The notes beneath the pieces are model-generated. The model was given only the letters and a program-made list of their open reading frames with translations. It was not told the DNA's origin and ran no database searches. From Pseudomonas synxantha BG33R (GTDB lineage Bacteria; Pseudomonadota; Gammaproteobacteria; Pseudomonadales; Pseudomonadaceae): a stretch of 64,000 bases of DNA. Every line of letters starts with the position of its first letter. Position 1 is the stretch's first letter. Where the stretch lies: the NCBI RefSeq assembly GCF_000263715.2, contig NZ_CM001514.1, positions 2,032,936 to 2,096,935 on the forward strand. The letters run 5' to 3'. Below, piece after piece: positions 39,016-47,228 of this stretch. A program made the position numbers and the translations under genes.

Positions 39016-39531
39016 TTAAAAGTTGTCAGTGGAAGTGAATACGCCGACCCGAAGGCCTTCGGCAGTATAGATCTCGCGACCGTCGACAGTCACCGAACCG
39101 TCGGCGATGGCCAGGTTCAGCTTGCCCTTGAGGACGCGCTTGATTTGAATGTTGTAGGTGACTTTCTTGGCGGTCGGCAGGACTTGGCCAAAGAACTTCA
39201 CTTCGCCCGAACCCAGGGCGCGACCGCGGCCCGGCAGGCCTTGCCAGCCCAGGTAGAAGCCGACCAGTTGCCACATGGCGTCGAGGCCCAGGCAGCCTGG
39301 CATCACAGGGTCGCCTTCGAAATGGCAGGCGAAGAACCAGAGGTCCGGGGTGATATCCAGCTCGGCGACCAATTCACCTTTGCCGTACTTGCCACCTTCT
39401 TCGCTGATATGGGTGATGCGATCCACCATCAGCATGTTCGGGGCGGGCAGTTGCGCGTTACCTGGGCCGAACAGCTCACCGCGACTGCAGCGCAGCAGGT
39501 CTTCCCGAGTAAAGGCGTTTTGTTTGGTCAT
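39016..39531 (-). CDS. fabA: 3-hydroxydecanoyl-ACP dehydratase/isomerase
   Basis: A 171-residue hotdog-fold enzyme that dehydrates 3-hydroxydecanoyl-ACP and isomerises the trans-2 to the cis-3 decenoyl form, the branch point to unsaturated fatty acids. The catalytic His is in [17 protein letters not shown] (about residue 70) and the Asp in [11 protein letters not shown] (about 84). Length and N-terminus ([16 protein letters not shown]) are typical. AGGAGCTCGC precedes the ATG at 39531. A possible DesT site lies about 130 bases upstream. Confidence 0.98.
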   Translation of the reverse strand: MTKQNAFTREDLLRCSRGELFGPGNAQLPAPNMLMVDRITHISEEGGKYGKGELVAELDITPDLWFFACHFEGDPVMPGCLGLDAMWQLVGFYLGWQGLPGRGRALGSGEVKFFGQVLPTAKKVTYNIQIKRVLKGKLNLAIADGSVTVDGREIYTAEGLRVGVFTSTDNF

Positions 39532-39664
39532 GCGAGCTCCTCAATAATCCCATGCGGCTGGGTTGGGCAAATCTTCCCGAACCGAATGAAGCGTTCATGC
39601 CTCATAGCGGCAGCCTACACATAGACTATTGCGTTGTAGTGAAAGTCACAGCGGCAAGGTACTC

Positions 39665-39682
39665 AATGTACACTTGTTCACT
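39665..39682. promoter_or_regulatory. Possible DesT-type operator upstream of fabAB
   Basis: On the minus strand AGTGAACAAGTGTACATT is an imperfect palindrome (six of nine positions match between arms). In P. aeruginosa the TetR-type DesT binds AGTGAAC-type palindromes before fabAB and desCB to tune unsaturated fatty acid synthesis. The assignment is by resemblance only. Confidence 0.45.
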
Positions 39683-39780
39683 GAAATTTTAAACCGGACC
39701 TGTTTATCGGCCCGTTCGGGTGCCTAAGACTGCCGCACTTTCGTCTTTCACGCCAGTCGCAGTTGGTTGATGGCGCGGCG

Positions 39781-41682
39781 CTATTGCACCCAGCGTTGCA
39801 GGATTTGCTGCAAATCCGTGCGTTTGAACGGCTTGGCCAGGTAATCGTTCATTCCGGCTGCCAGACAGGCTTCGCGGTCGCCCTGCAAGGCATTGGCCGT
39901 CAGGGCAATGATCGGCAGATCGGCGCAGCCAGGCAGTTGGCGAATCTGGCGAGTGGCTTCGTAGCCGTCGATCAATGGCAGCCGGCAATCCATCAGGATA
40001 GCAGTGAAGATCAGGCTCTCGGCGCTGCGGATCGCCTCGGCGCCGTCGGTGGCCAGGCTGACTTCAAAGCCCAGGCTGCGCAGCATTGCTTCGACCACGG
40101 TACGGTTGACCGGGTTGTCTTCCACCAGCAATACGTGGCGTCCTTCGCCGGCACTGGCCTTGCCGAGGGCGTCGGGCGTAATGGCCTGTACTTGTTGCTG
40201 ATCGATGGCCAGCGGGATTTCCAGGGTAAACACCGAGCCCCGGCCTTCTTCGCTTTGAGCCCGCAAGGTGCCACCCATGCGTTCGGCCAGGGTGCGGGCG
40301 ATGGGCAAGCCCAGGCCAGTCCCGCCGTAACGTCTGGAAATGGAGCTGTCGGCCTGCTGGAACGCATCGAACATCAGCTCCAGGCGTTCGGCGCAAATAC
40401 CGATACCGCTGTCGCGCACGGTGCAGGTGAACCACACCAGTTCGTGGTCCAGGGTTTGCCAATGGGGCTCGACGGTCACGCTGCCGCGTTCGGTAAATTT
40501 CAACGCATTACCGATCAGGTTTACCAGGATCTGCCGGATCCGCGTCGGATCGCCTCGCACCCGTAGGGCCTCCATGCCCGCAGGAATCGGCAGCTCCAGG
40601 CTCAGCCCGCGTTGCTGGGCACTGTGCTGGAACGCTTGGGCGCAACTGTTGATCAGGTCGGCAAGGTTGAACGCAATATGTTCCAGTTCCAGGGCGGCGC
40701 GCTCAATGCGTGAGAAGTCGAGGATGTCGTTGATCACCTTGAGCAGGTGCTCGGTGGACTCGGAGGCCAGCGCCGCGTACTCGGTCTGTTCGGCAGTCAT
40801 GTCGGTGGTTTCCAGCAGTTGCAACATGCCCAGCACGCCGTTCATGGGCGTGCGCAGTTCATGGCTCATCATCGCCAGGAAATCCGATTTGGCATTGTTC
40901 GCACGCTCGGCCTCCTCGCGGGTCTGGATCAACTGGGCCATGGCTTGTTGCTGCTCGCGACTGGCCTGGTTCAGGCCTTCGGCCAGGTTGTTGATATGCC
41001 GCGAAAGGTCACCCAGCTCCGAATCATCGACAATCGGTAGCGGGGTTTTGTAATCGCCTTGCTGGATAGCCTTGACCGCATGGCCCATCGCGCTTATTGG
41101 TTGCGACAGGCTTGCCGCCAGGCGTCGTGCCAACAGGAAGGTAAACAGCAAGGCGAACAGCGCCAGGATCCCGGCCTTGAACAGGATTTCCTGCTGACGC
41201 TGGCTGAACGCGTCGTTGGACATGCCGACAATCACCCGCCCCAGGTAGTCGGCTCGGGGTGCCTTGGGTTCGTTGAGGTTGTCTTGGAAAAAGTCATTGT
41301 TGAGCTGGATGTGTTGCAGGCGGATTGGCGCCTGGAACACCTTCACGGACAGCGAGCGGTCGCGTCTTTCCGACGGCTGCTCGACATACACCAGAATGTT
41401 TTCGGCACTGTTCTGAATCTCCAGGAAGCGCACGTGAGGCGTGGCCAAGGTCGCACGCAGCAGCGCTTCAAGCACATCGTTGTTGCCGGAAATCACTCCA
41501 TACTCAGTCGCGGGCGCCAGTTGGTTGGCGATCAATTGGCCGGTGTGGTCCAGCTCCTGGCGCAAATCCTGGATCCGTACGAAGGTAAAGAAGCTGATCA
41601 ACAGCAGGGTCAACAATAACGCGGGGCCCAGGGTAATGAGCTGGGTGCGGGTGTTGATATCCCAACGGCGACGCAAGGTCAT
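39781..41682 (-). CDS. Hybrid sensor histidine kinase with receiver domain, GacS-like input
   Basis: A 633-residue membrane kinase. Order: membrane helix (about 17-36), periplasmic region (about 40-165) resembling the sCache_4-type input of GacS/BarA (IANQLAPATEYGVISGNNDV), second helix (about 168-188), HAMP (about 189-245), HisKA with the phospho-acceptor His274 in MMSHELRTPMNG, HATPase with NLIGNALKFTERG and GGTGLGLPIARTLAE, then a receiver domain (about 512-630) with LLVEDNPVN and the phospho-Asp in LMDCRLPLIDG. There is no Hpt domain, so a separate phosphotransfer protein is needed. It overlaps the upstream binding-protein gene by four bases. AGGAGAG lies before ATG 41682. No response regulator is encoded alongside. 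Confidence 0.92.
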   Translation of the reverse strand: MTLRRRWDINTRTQLITLGPALLLTLLLISFFTFVRIQDLRQELDHTGQLIANQLAPATEYGVISGNNDVLEALLRATLATPHVRFLEIQNSAENILVYVEQPSERRDRSLSVKVFQAPIRLQHIQLNNDFFQDNLNEPKAPRADYLGRVIVGMSNDAFSQRQQEILFKAGILALFALLFTFLLARRLAASLSQPISAMGHAVKAIQQGDYKTPLPIVDDSELGDLSRHINNLAEGLNQASREQQQAMAQLIQTREEAERANNAKSDFLAMMSHELRTPMNGVLGMLQLLETTDMTAEQTEYAALASESTEHLLKVINDILDFSRIERAALELEHIAFNLADLINSCAQAFQHSAQQRGLSLELPIPAGMEALRVRGDPTRIRQILVNLIGNALKFTERGSVTVEPHWQTLDHELVWFTCTVRDSGIGICAERLELMFDAFQQADSSISRRYGGTGLGLPIARTLAERMGGTLRAQSEEGRGSVFTLEIPLAIDQQQVQAITPDALGKASAGEGRHVLLVEDNPVNRTVVEAMLRSLGFEVSLATDGAEAIRSAESLIFTAILMDCRLPLIDGYEATRQIRQLPGCADLPIIALTANALQGDREACLAAGMNDYLAKPFKRTDLQQILQRWVQ

Positions 41683-42608
41683 GGGCGTTTCTCTCCTTCG
41701 GCCAAGCGGGCGGCGACGGCGGTTTCATCAACCTGTTCGATGCCCAGTGAGCGCGCGACTTGCGGGTTGCCCACGACTTTGAAGTGTTGCGGGTACAACG
41801 TGTGCGGCCAATTGGCCGGCGGGTGATCCAGCAGGCGGTCGAGCACGGCAAGCCAGTCGGGCTGATCGCTGTAGGTGCTGGCCAGGCTGCCGGCCCGGAC
41901 AAACCCGGCATTGGGCCCTATCAGGGGCAGTTGCTGGGCGTAGCTGCTCAGCAACAGGTTCTTTACTGTTTTGGGGTTGTACAGTTGCGGGTCGTCAAGG
42001 CCGAGCAGCACATCGCTGTTCTTGAACAGGGTTTGCAGCGGGCGGCTGTCACTGGTGTTGTCCCAGAGCTGAGGCACGATTTCCAGGCCCAGGGGGGTGG
42101 CAAACCGGATCAGCTCGCGCAGCAGGAATTCACTGTCGGCACCGTAAAGCACGCCGATACGTCGTGCCTGCGGCAGGGTGTCGGCGATCAGGCGCAACTG
42201 ACGCTCCAGCGGCGGGTCGCTCCATAGCAGGCTGATTTTGGCCGGGTGCGTATTGCCCAGGCGTTGCCGAGCCTGCAGACGGCTGATGCGCAGCACCAGG
42301 GTCGGCGGTCCCTGGGTATCCAGCAGGCGCCAATCGAGGCTGGGCAGGTCGAGGAGGATCAAGCGAGTGCCGGCGGGCAACTGGCTTGGTGCCGGCAAGT
42401 TCTTGAGCGGGGTGAAGCTGACCCGGTCGTCGGGGCGCTGCTGGGCAAGGGCCTGGGTGAAGGCTTGCACCCCGGCGCCGTCTTCGGCAGCCGTCAGCAG
42501 GATATCGGCACTCCACGCCGGCACCGCCAGCAGCAGGCACGCGAGCAGCACGCCACGGCGCCACAATCGTGAAAGCAGCAAGAGGGTCATCCGTGACTGA
42601 TCGGCCAT
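41679..42608 (-). CDS. Periplasmic ABC-type substrate-binding protein without ABC transporter
   Basis: A 309-residue protein with an N-terminal signal peptide (LLACLLLAVPAWSA). The fold looks like the PF04392-type binding protein (ABC_sub_bind): RIGVLYGADSEFLLRELIRFA (about 150-170), LLGLDDPQLYNPKTVKNLL and PLIGPNAGFVRAGSLASTYSDQ match its two-lobed pattern. No ABC ATPase or permease is nearby; the gene lies between a TonB-dependent receptor and a sensor kinase. I infer that it delivers a ligand to the kinase's periplasmic domain. The start was set at ATG 42608 (MADQSRMTLLLL), one base after the receptor stop; Met at 42590 is an alternative. The ribosome site is weak, so coupling is likely. 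Confidence 0.8.
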   Translation of the reverse strand: MADQSRMTLLLLSRLWRRGVLLACLLLAVPAWSADILLTAAEDGAGVQAFTQALAQQRPDDRVSFTPLKNLPAPSQLPAGTRLILLDLPSLDWRLLDTQGPPTLVLRISRLQARQRLGNTHPAKISLLWSDPPLERQLRLIADTLPQARRIGVLYGADSEFLLRELIRFATPLGLEIVPQLWDNTSDSRPLQTLFKNSDVLLGLDDPQLYNPKTVKNLLLSSYAQQLPLIGPNAGFVRAGSLASTYSDQPDWLAVLDRLLDHPPANWPHTLYPQHFKVVGNPQVARSLGIEQVDETAVAARLAEGEKRP

Positions 42609-42609
42609 G

Positions 42610-44733
42610 TCAGAAGTCCAGCTCGGCGCTGAAGTAGAGAACGTGACGATGGTCGTAATTATTGTCGGCCCAGGTGGTGGGCTGGTCATCAAGGCGTTGC
42701 TGCAACATGCCGGCCAGCTCCACATTGGTTTTGCCCACGGCAATGCGTTTGGCTACCCGCAGGTCGACCCGTTGGAAGCGATACTGGTTAAGGGCGTCGT
42801 CGCCATAGTAGAACAGGGCGCTGGACCACCCCTGGCCCCACTCTCGCAGCCAACCGGCCGAGCCGCTGTTGCGCGCGGTTTGCGCCTTGTCCCGCGGGTT
42901 GCTGGAAGTAGCGTCGACATAAGCGTAGGTCAGGCGCAGGCGGTCGGTGTTGCTCATGCGCCAGTCGAACTGTGATTCGGCACCGGTAAAGCGCGAGCTG
43001 TTGGCGTTGCTGGCGATGTATTGGTTGTTGCGCAGCGGCGAGCTGATCATGTCGGTGATTTCGTCATAGAACAGCTTCACGTCGACATTCAGCCCCAGGT
43101 CGGCAAAGAACCCGTTGTAGCCCAGTTCCCGGGAGCGCATCAACTCTTTGTCGAGGTCGCCAGGGCCGCGCGTCACGACAAAATATTGCCCGGAGTTTTG
43201 TCCGTAGGCCGGGGAGCTGAGGTTGTTGACGCGGTAGCTCCAATTGACGTTGTTCTCGAACATGTCCGGCGAGCGGATCGCCTCGGAGTAAACCGCCCGC
43301 AACCCGTGACGGGGGTTGATCAGGTAATTGACCGCCACACGCGGCGTCAGTGAGTCGCCGCTCAGGTGACTGTCTTCGTACATGGCGCCACCCTGCAGCA
43401 GCCAGTGTTCGCTGGCCCGCCATTCCAGGTGCCCGAACAGGCGCCAGGTGGTGTCGTCCAGGGTTCCATTGAAGTAGGTGTCCGAGTCGGCGCGGTCATA
43501 GCGATAGTTGATGCCGCTGACCAGGCGCAAGCTGTCGGAGAGGCTGAAGGTGTCCTGGATCTCCACGTCGTAGCGGCTTTCGCGGGTGCTTTGGTCGATA
43601 TCGCCGCAGACGGTGTCCTTGCCGCCGTGGTTTTTCCATTGATCCAGCACCTGGTTGGCCAATGCCTGCTCGGCGGCGCTTCCCGGGGGTGGGGAGCCTT
43701 GGCTGTAGGTGTCCATGTGCCGCGCCAACAGTTCGGCATAGTTGGGGTTCAGTTGCCACAACTGGGTTAACTGCGGGCTGAACGAGACCTTGGCATCACA
43801 GGCTTTCCAGACCTGTCGGCGGTCCCATTGCTGGGCTGAACCCTGGATATACAGACTGTGATCGGGATTGAAGTCGAAATTCCAGCGCAAAGAGCCAGCG
43901 TAGTCCTTGGCGACAACATCGGAATTGCTGCCGCCTTCGCTGATCCCGTCAAACACCGGGGTGTAGGTATAAGGGCGCTGATTGGTGCCTTCCTTGGCAT
44001 TGAGTTGCCAGTCGATACTTTGTTGTGCGTTCAGCGTCTGGCTCACCGCCAGGCTGAAACGGTTGAGACGGCGACCGTCACGGCGGTCGGCGCCGACCGC
44101 GTCGCTGTCAAAACCATCGTCCTGTTGCCCGGACAGGGATAAGCGCAAATCGCCGGTTTCCCAACCCACGCCCTGGCTGGCATAGAAGTCGTTGATCCCC
44201 CGTTCGCCGCGGGTGACCTTCACCCGCGAGCCTTGGCTGTTGGCGGGGGAACGGGTGAGGATATTGACCACCGCCATCAGTGCATTGGCGCCATAGCTGA
44301 CGGTGTTGGGGCCGCGAAATACCTCGATGCGCTCGATATCTTCCATGGCCACCGGGATATCGCTCCAGTCCACCGTGGCCAGGCCGGCACGGTACACCGA
44401 ACGCCCGTCGATCAGCACCTGCATCCGCCGCGCATCACTGGCGCTGGTGCCGTGGTAGTTGACCGACGCCTGGTTGCCGGTGGTATAGCCGACCATCATC
44501 CCGGGCACCAGGCGCAGCAGTTCGGCGATGTCCCGTGCGCCGCTGGCCTTGATCAGCTCACTGTCGATCACCGTCATGCTGCCGGGTACGGCGGCGGCTG
44601 ATTGCTTGAGGCGCGTGGCGGTCAACACCTGCGGCAGCGGCTGGCTGTCGAGAAACAGATCGTCAGCCAGTGCAGGTACGCTGCACAACAGCATCAACCA
44701 TAGAGATGAGCGAGGAGGAGGGCCCAGGTACAC
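42610..44733 (-). CDS. TonB-dependent outer-membrane receptor
   Basis: A 707-residue TonB-dependent receptor. A signal peptide (LWLMLLCSVPALA) is followed by a TonB-box-like PQVLTATRLKQ, the plug domain (about 40-160) with VPGSMTVIDSELIKASGARD split over its typical spacing, IERIEVFRGPNTVSYGANALMAVVNI, and a 22-strand barrel ending in a C-terminal Phe (YFSAELDF). No N-terminal FecR-type signalling domain is present, and no sigma/anti-sigma pair is nearby. One loop carries Cys pairs (WKACDAKV and DTVCGDID). The start is GTG at 44733 with AAGG 7-8 bases upstream. First gene of a three-gene operon with a binding protein and hybrid kinase. Confidence 0.9.
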   Translation of the reverse strand: MYLGPPPRSSLWLMLLCSVPALADDLFLDSQPLPQVLTATRLKQSAAAVPGSMTVIDSELIKASGARDIAELLRLVPGMMVGYTTGNQASVNYHGTSASDARRMQVLIDGRSVYRAGLATVDWSDIPVAMEDIERIEVFRGPNTVSYGANALMAVVNILTRSPANSQGSRVKVTRGERGINDFYASQGVGWETGDLRLSLSGQQDDGFDSDAVGADRRDGRRLNRFSLAVSQTLNAQQSIDWQLNAKEGTNQRPYTYTPVFDGISEGGSNSDVVAKDYAGSLRWNFDFNPDHSLYIQGSAQQWDRRQVWKACDAKVSFSPQLTQLWQLNPNYAELLARHMDTYSQGSPPPGSAAEQALANQVLDQWKNHGGKDTVCGDIDQSTRESRYDVEIQDTFSLSDSLRLVSGINYRYDRADSDTYFNGTLDDTTWRLFGHLEWRASEHWLLQGGAMYEDSHLSGDSLTPRVAVNYLINPRHGLRAVYSEAIRSPDMFENNVNWSYRVNNLSSPAYGQNSGQYFVVTRGPGDLDKELMRSRELGYNGFFADLGLNVDVKLFYDEITDMISSPLRNNQYIASNANSSRFTGAESQFDWRMSNTDRLRLTYAYVDATSSNPRDKAQTARNSGSAGWLREWGQGWSSALFYYGDDALNQYRFQRVDLRVAKRIAVGKTNVELAGMLQQRLDDQPTTWADNNYDHRHVLYFSAELDF

Positions 44734-44928
44734 GGCACGGCCTTGTTAATGACGGATAGCCGCCCATGTTAACTGAGGTGGGGCTATTTGCCAGTCGTCG
44801 GACTTGCAATTACTTCGTACAAACGTGGCATTTTCCGACAAGTGCGCGAATTGATACGGGGGCTGGCCGCAAGCCGGGCGCTCCGTATAATGCCGCCATC
44901 GCCATTGGTATGGATTAACGGATTGCAT

Positions 44929-45954
44929 ATGACTCAACAGCGCCCTATTGCGGTCCTGGGAGGCGGAAGTTTTGGCACCGCCGTGGCTAACCTGCTGGCC
45001 GAGAACGGCCACGCCGTGCGTCAGTGGATGCGCGACCCCGAGCAGGCTGAAGCCATTCGCGTGCACCGGGAAAACCCCCGTTACCTTAAAGGCATCAAGA
45101 TTCATCCAGCTGTCGAACCGGTTACCGACCTGCTGGAAACGCTCACTGCGTGCGACCTGTGCTTCGTCGCGCTGCCCTCCAGTGCGTTGCGCTCAGTGCT
45201 GGCGCCGCACGCCGAGCGCCTGGCAGGCAAGTTGCTGGTCAGCCTGACCAAAGGCATTGAGGCCCAGACCTTCAAACTGATGAGTGAAATCCTCACCGAG
45301 ATTGCCCCACTGGCCCGCATTGGCGTGCTGTCCGGGCCGAACCTGGCACGGGAGGTGGCCGAACACGCCTTGACCGCCACGGTGGTTGCCAGTGAAGACG
45401 ACGCCTTGTGTGAGCAGGTACAGGCCGTGCTGCATGGCCGCACCTTCCGGGTCTACGCCAGCGCCGATCGCTTTGGTGTCGAGTTGGGCGGGGCGCTGAA
45501 AAACGTCTACGCGATCATTGCCGGCATGGCCGTCGCCTTGGGCATGGGTGAAAACACCAAGAGTATGCTGATCACCCGTGCGCTGGCCGAGATGACCCGC
45601 TTTGCGGTGAACCAGGGCGCCAACCCGATGACGTTCCTGGGCCTTGCGGGCGTGGGTGACTTGATCGTCACCTGCTCATCGCCCAAAAGCCGCAACTATC
45701 AGGTAGGTTTTGCCCTGGGCCAAGGGCTGAGCCTGGAAGACGCTGTGACGCGTCTGGGTGAAGTGGCCGAAGGGGTCAACACCCTCAAGGTATTGAAGGC
45801 CAAGGCCCAGGAAGTGGGGGTGTATATGCCGCTGGTCGCCGGTTTGCACGCGATCCTGTTCGAAGGGCGCACCTTGGAGCAGGTCATCGAGTTGCTGATG
45901 CGGGCCGAGCCCAAGACCGATGTCGACTTTATTTCTACCAGTGGTTTCAACTGA
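44929..45954 (+). CDS. gpsA: Glycerol-3-phosphate dehydrogenase [NAD(P)+]
   Basis: A 341-residue enzyme that reduces dihydroxyacetone phosphate to glycerol 3-phosphate for phospholipid synthesis. The N-terminal Rossmann motif is [21 protein letters not shown] (one residue above the usual quoted core GGGSFGTA), and the catalytic Lys is in [17 protein letters not shown] (about residue 192). NHLRG-like and [14 protein letters not shown] blocks are also present. The start is ATG at 44929; the frame from 44788 has unrelated sequence. It is followed by a DUF4389 gene after ten bases and by sixA, forming a compact operon. Confidence 0.97.
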   Translation: MTQQRPIAVLGGGSFGTAVANLLAENGHAVRQWMRDPEQAEAIRVHRENPRYLKGIKIHPAVEPVTDLLETLTACDLCFVALPSSALRSVLAPHAERLAGKLLVSLTKGIEAQTFKLMSEILTEIAPLARIGVLSGPNLAREVAEHALTATVVASEDDALCEQVQAVLHGRTFRVYASADRFGVELGGALKNVYAIIAGMAVALGMGENTKSMLITRALAEMTRFAVNQGANPMTFLGLAGVGDLIVTCSSPKSRNYQVGFALGQGLSLEDAVTRLGEVAEGVNTLKVLKAKAQEVGVYMPLVAGLHAILFEGRTLEQVIELLMRAEPKTDVDFISTSGFN

Positions 45955-45964
45955 GGAACGCGCC

Positions 45965-46312
45965 ATGAACGATCCGAAAGCAGCCCCCAAATATGAGTCG
46001 ATTGCCTTGCGCATCCTGTGGATGCTGGCGTTTGCGCTGGTGTGGCAGGTGGCGCAATTGCTGCTCGGCGCGTTGGTGGTGGTGCAATTGATTTACCGGC
46101 TTGTCTACGGTGCGCCGAACCTGGGCCTGATGAATTTTGGCGATAGCCTCAGCCAGTTCCTGGCGCAGATCGGCCGCTTCGGTAGCTTCCACACCGACCA
46201 AAAGCCTTGGCCGTTTGCCGATTGGCCAGCCCCGCGTGCACCCGAAGGCGAAGTCGCCCACAGCGTGCCGCCAGCACCGCACCCGGTGCGTGATGAAGAG
46301 CCAAAGCTATGA
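45965..46312 (+). CDS. DUF4389 membrane protein
   Basis: A 115-residue protein of the DUF4389 family with two membrane helices near residues 16-46 (RILWMLAFALVWQVAQLLLG). The conserved YGAPNLGLMNFGDSLSQFLAQI follows, and the C-terminal tail is Pro-rich (DWPAPRAPEGEVAHSVPPAP). Function is unknown. It follows gpsA by ten bases, has GAGGAACGCGCC before the ATG at 45965, and overlaps sixA by four bases (ATGA). Confidence 0.85.
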   Translation: MNDPKAAPKYESIALRILWMLAFALVWQVAQLLLGALVVVQLIYRLVYGAPNLGLMNFGDSLSQFLAQIGRFGSFHTDQKPWPFADWPAPRAPEGEVAHSVPPAPHPVRDEEPKL

Positions 46313-46764
46313 AGTTGTGGGTTTTGCGCCACGGGGAGGCCCAGGTGCACGCCCGCACGGACGCTGAACGCAATCTTACCGAGCATGGCCGTGCCGAAGT
46401 ATTGCGCAGCGCTGCGCACCTGATCGGGCAGCCGCTCAGTGCCATCATCGCCAGCCCTTATGTGCGGGCGCAGCAGACGGCTCAATTGGTGCGCGGAGTT
46501 TTGGGGTTCGAGCCGGATGTGCGCACGGTGCCGTGGTTGACGCCCGATGGTGATGTTCAGCAGGTGCTGAGGGAACTTGATACTGATGACGACGTGTTGC
46601 TGGTCAGCCATCAGCCTTTGGTGGGCAGTTTGATCAGCTTTTTGCAGCATGGGCATCAGCGTCAGCCACAGCCGATGTATACGGCCAGTCTGGCGGAGCT
46701 TGAGGGGGATTTTCCGCTGGCGGGTTTGATGCGTCTGGTGGGGGTGAAGAATCCCTGGGCATAA
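46309..46764 (+). CDS. sixA: Phosphohistidine phosphatase SixA
   Basis: A 151-residue histidine phosphatase of the phosphoglycerate-mutase superfamily. The catalytic RHG is in KLWVLRHGEAQVHA (residues 2-15), and the second His-bearing block is LLVSHQPLVGSLISFLQ (about 101-117). SixA removes phosphate from His in histidine phosphotransfer or PTS-Ntr proteins. The ATG at 46309 overlaps the DUF4389 stop. A single REP-like arm and then a dispersed repeat follow the gene. Confidence 0.93.
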   Translation: MKLWVLRHGEAQVHARTDAERNLTEHGRAEVLRSAAHLIGQPLSAIIASPYVRAQQTAQLVRGVLGFEPDVRTVPWLTPDGDVQQVLRELDTDDDVLLVSHQPLVGSLISFLQHGHQRQPQPMYTASLAELEGDFPLAGLMRLVGVKNPWA

Positions 46765-46780
46765 GGGGCGAGGCTGGGCC

Positions 46781-46806
46781 TGTGGCGAGGGAGCTTGCTC
46801 CCGTGA
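46781..46806 (+). repeat. Single REP-like arm
   Basis: TGTGGCGAGGGAGCTTGCTCC and following bases resemble one arm of the GGGCTTGCTCCC class. The partner arm is missing, and a dispersed repeat begins 28 bases later. Confidence 0.65.
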
Positions 46807-46833
46807 CGACCTGCCAGCCGACACAGCTATACC

Positions 46834-47116
46834 GAGTACATATCCATTCCTGTGATAACGGCTGATATTGGTTCCGCTTTTACAGCGGGTCACTTTTGAA
46901 AAGCGCAAAAGTAACCCAAACGCTCTTGCCCCACCACTCGGCACCTCGCTCAGGCTCGGTGTGCCCGTAATCCGCCATGGATTTGGGGGGTAAACCGGCA
47001 TCCCTGCCGGTTTACCCCCCAAATCCCTGTCGAATTCCGGCCAGCGTAGTTTGACGGGGCGCCTCAGATCAAAAGCAGATCAAGATCAAGAGCGGCTCGC
47101 TTCGCATCGTGGTTAC
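46834..47116 (+). repeat. Dispersed 0.3-kb repeat, copy 1
   Basis: From GAGTACATATCC to CGCATCGTGGTTAC the sequence is nearly the same as 53260-53582. It contains a perfect 20-base-pair hairpin (46981-47000 with 47005-47024, TCCC loop) with ATTTGGGGGG / CCCCCCAAAT at the base. A short AGATCA tract (two tandem units) lies near 47076-47090. It is not the REP family. No protein-coding role is evident; open frames through it exist in both directions but lack ribosome sites. Confidence 0.85.
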
Positions 47117-47168
47117 GGGAGGGGGGCTCGTGTACTTCGCCAGCAGGCCGTTGGCTTTGTGTGTGCTA

Positions 47169-47202
47169 TACAGTCAGCCAAGCAAGTGCTTGGTTGGCTG
47201 TA
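47169..47202. promoter_or_regulatory. TetR-type operator-like palindrome before the acyl-CoA ligase
   Basis: CCAAGCA (47178-47184), AG, TGCTTGG (47187-47193) is a perfect inverted repeat, enclosed by outer arms TACAG (47169-47173) and CTGTA (47198-47202). It lies 26 bases before the ligase start, where a repressor would block transcription. The regulator is unknown. Confidence 0.6.
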
Positions 47203-47228
47203 TCTCGGATCACAAAGGAGCGCGTCCC

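Noticed and set aside
37679..39019. A 446-codon frame opposite fabB
   Set aside because: Shadow of fabB; it also runs through a REP doublet and a terminator.
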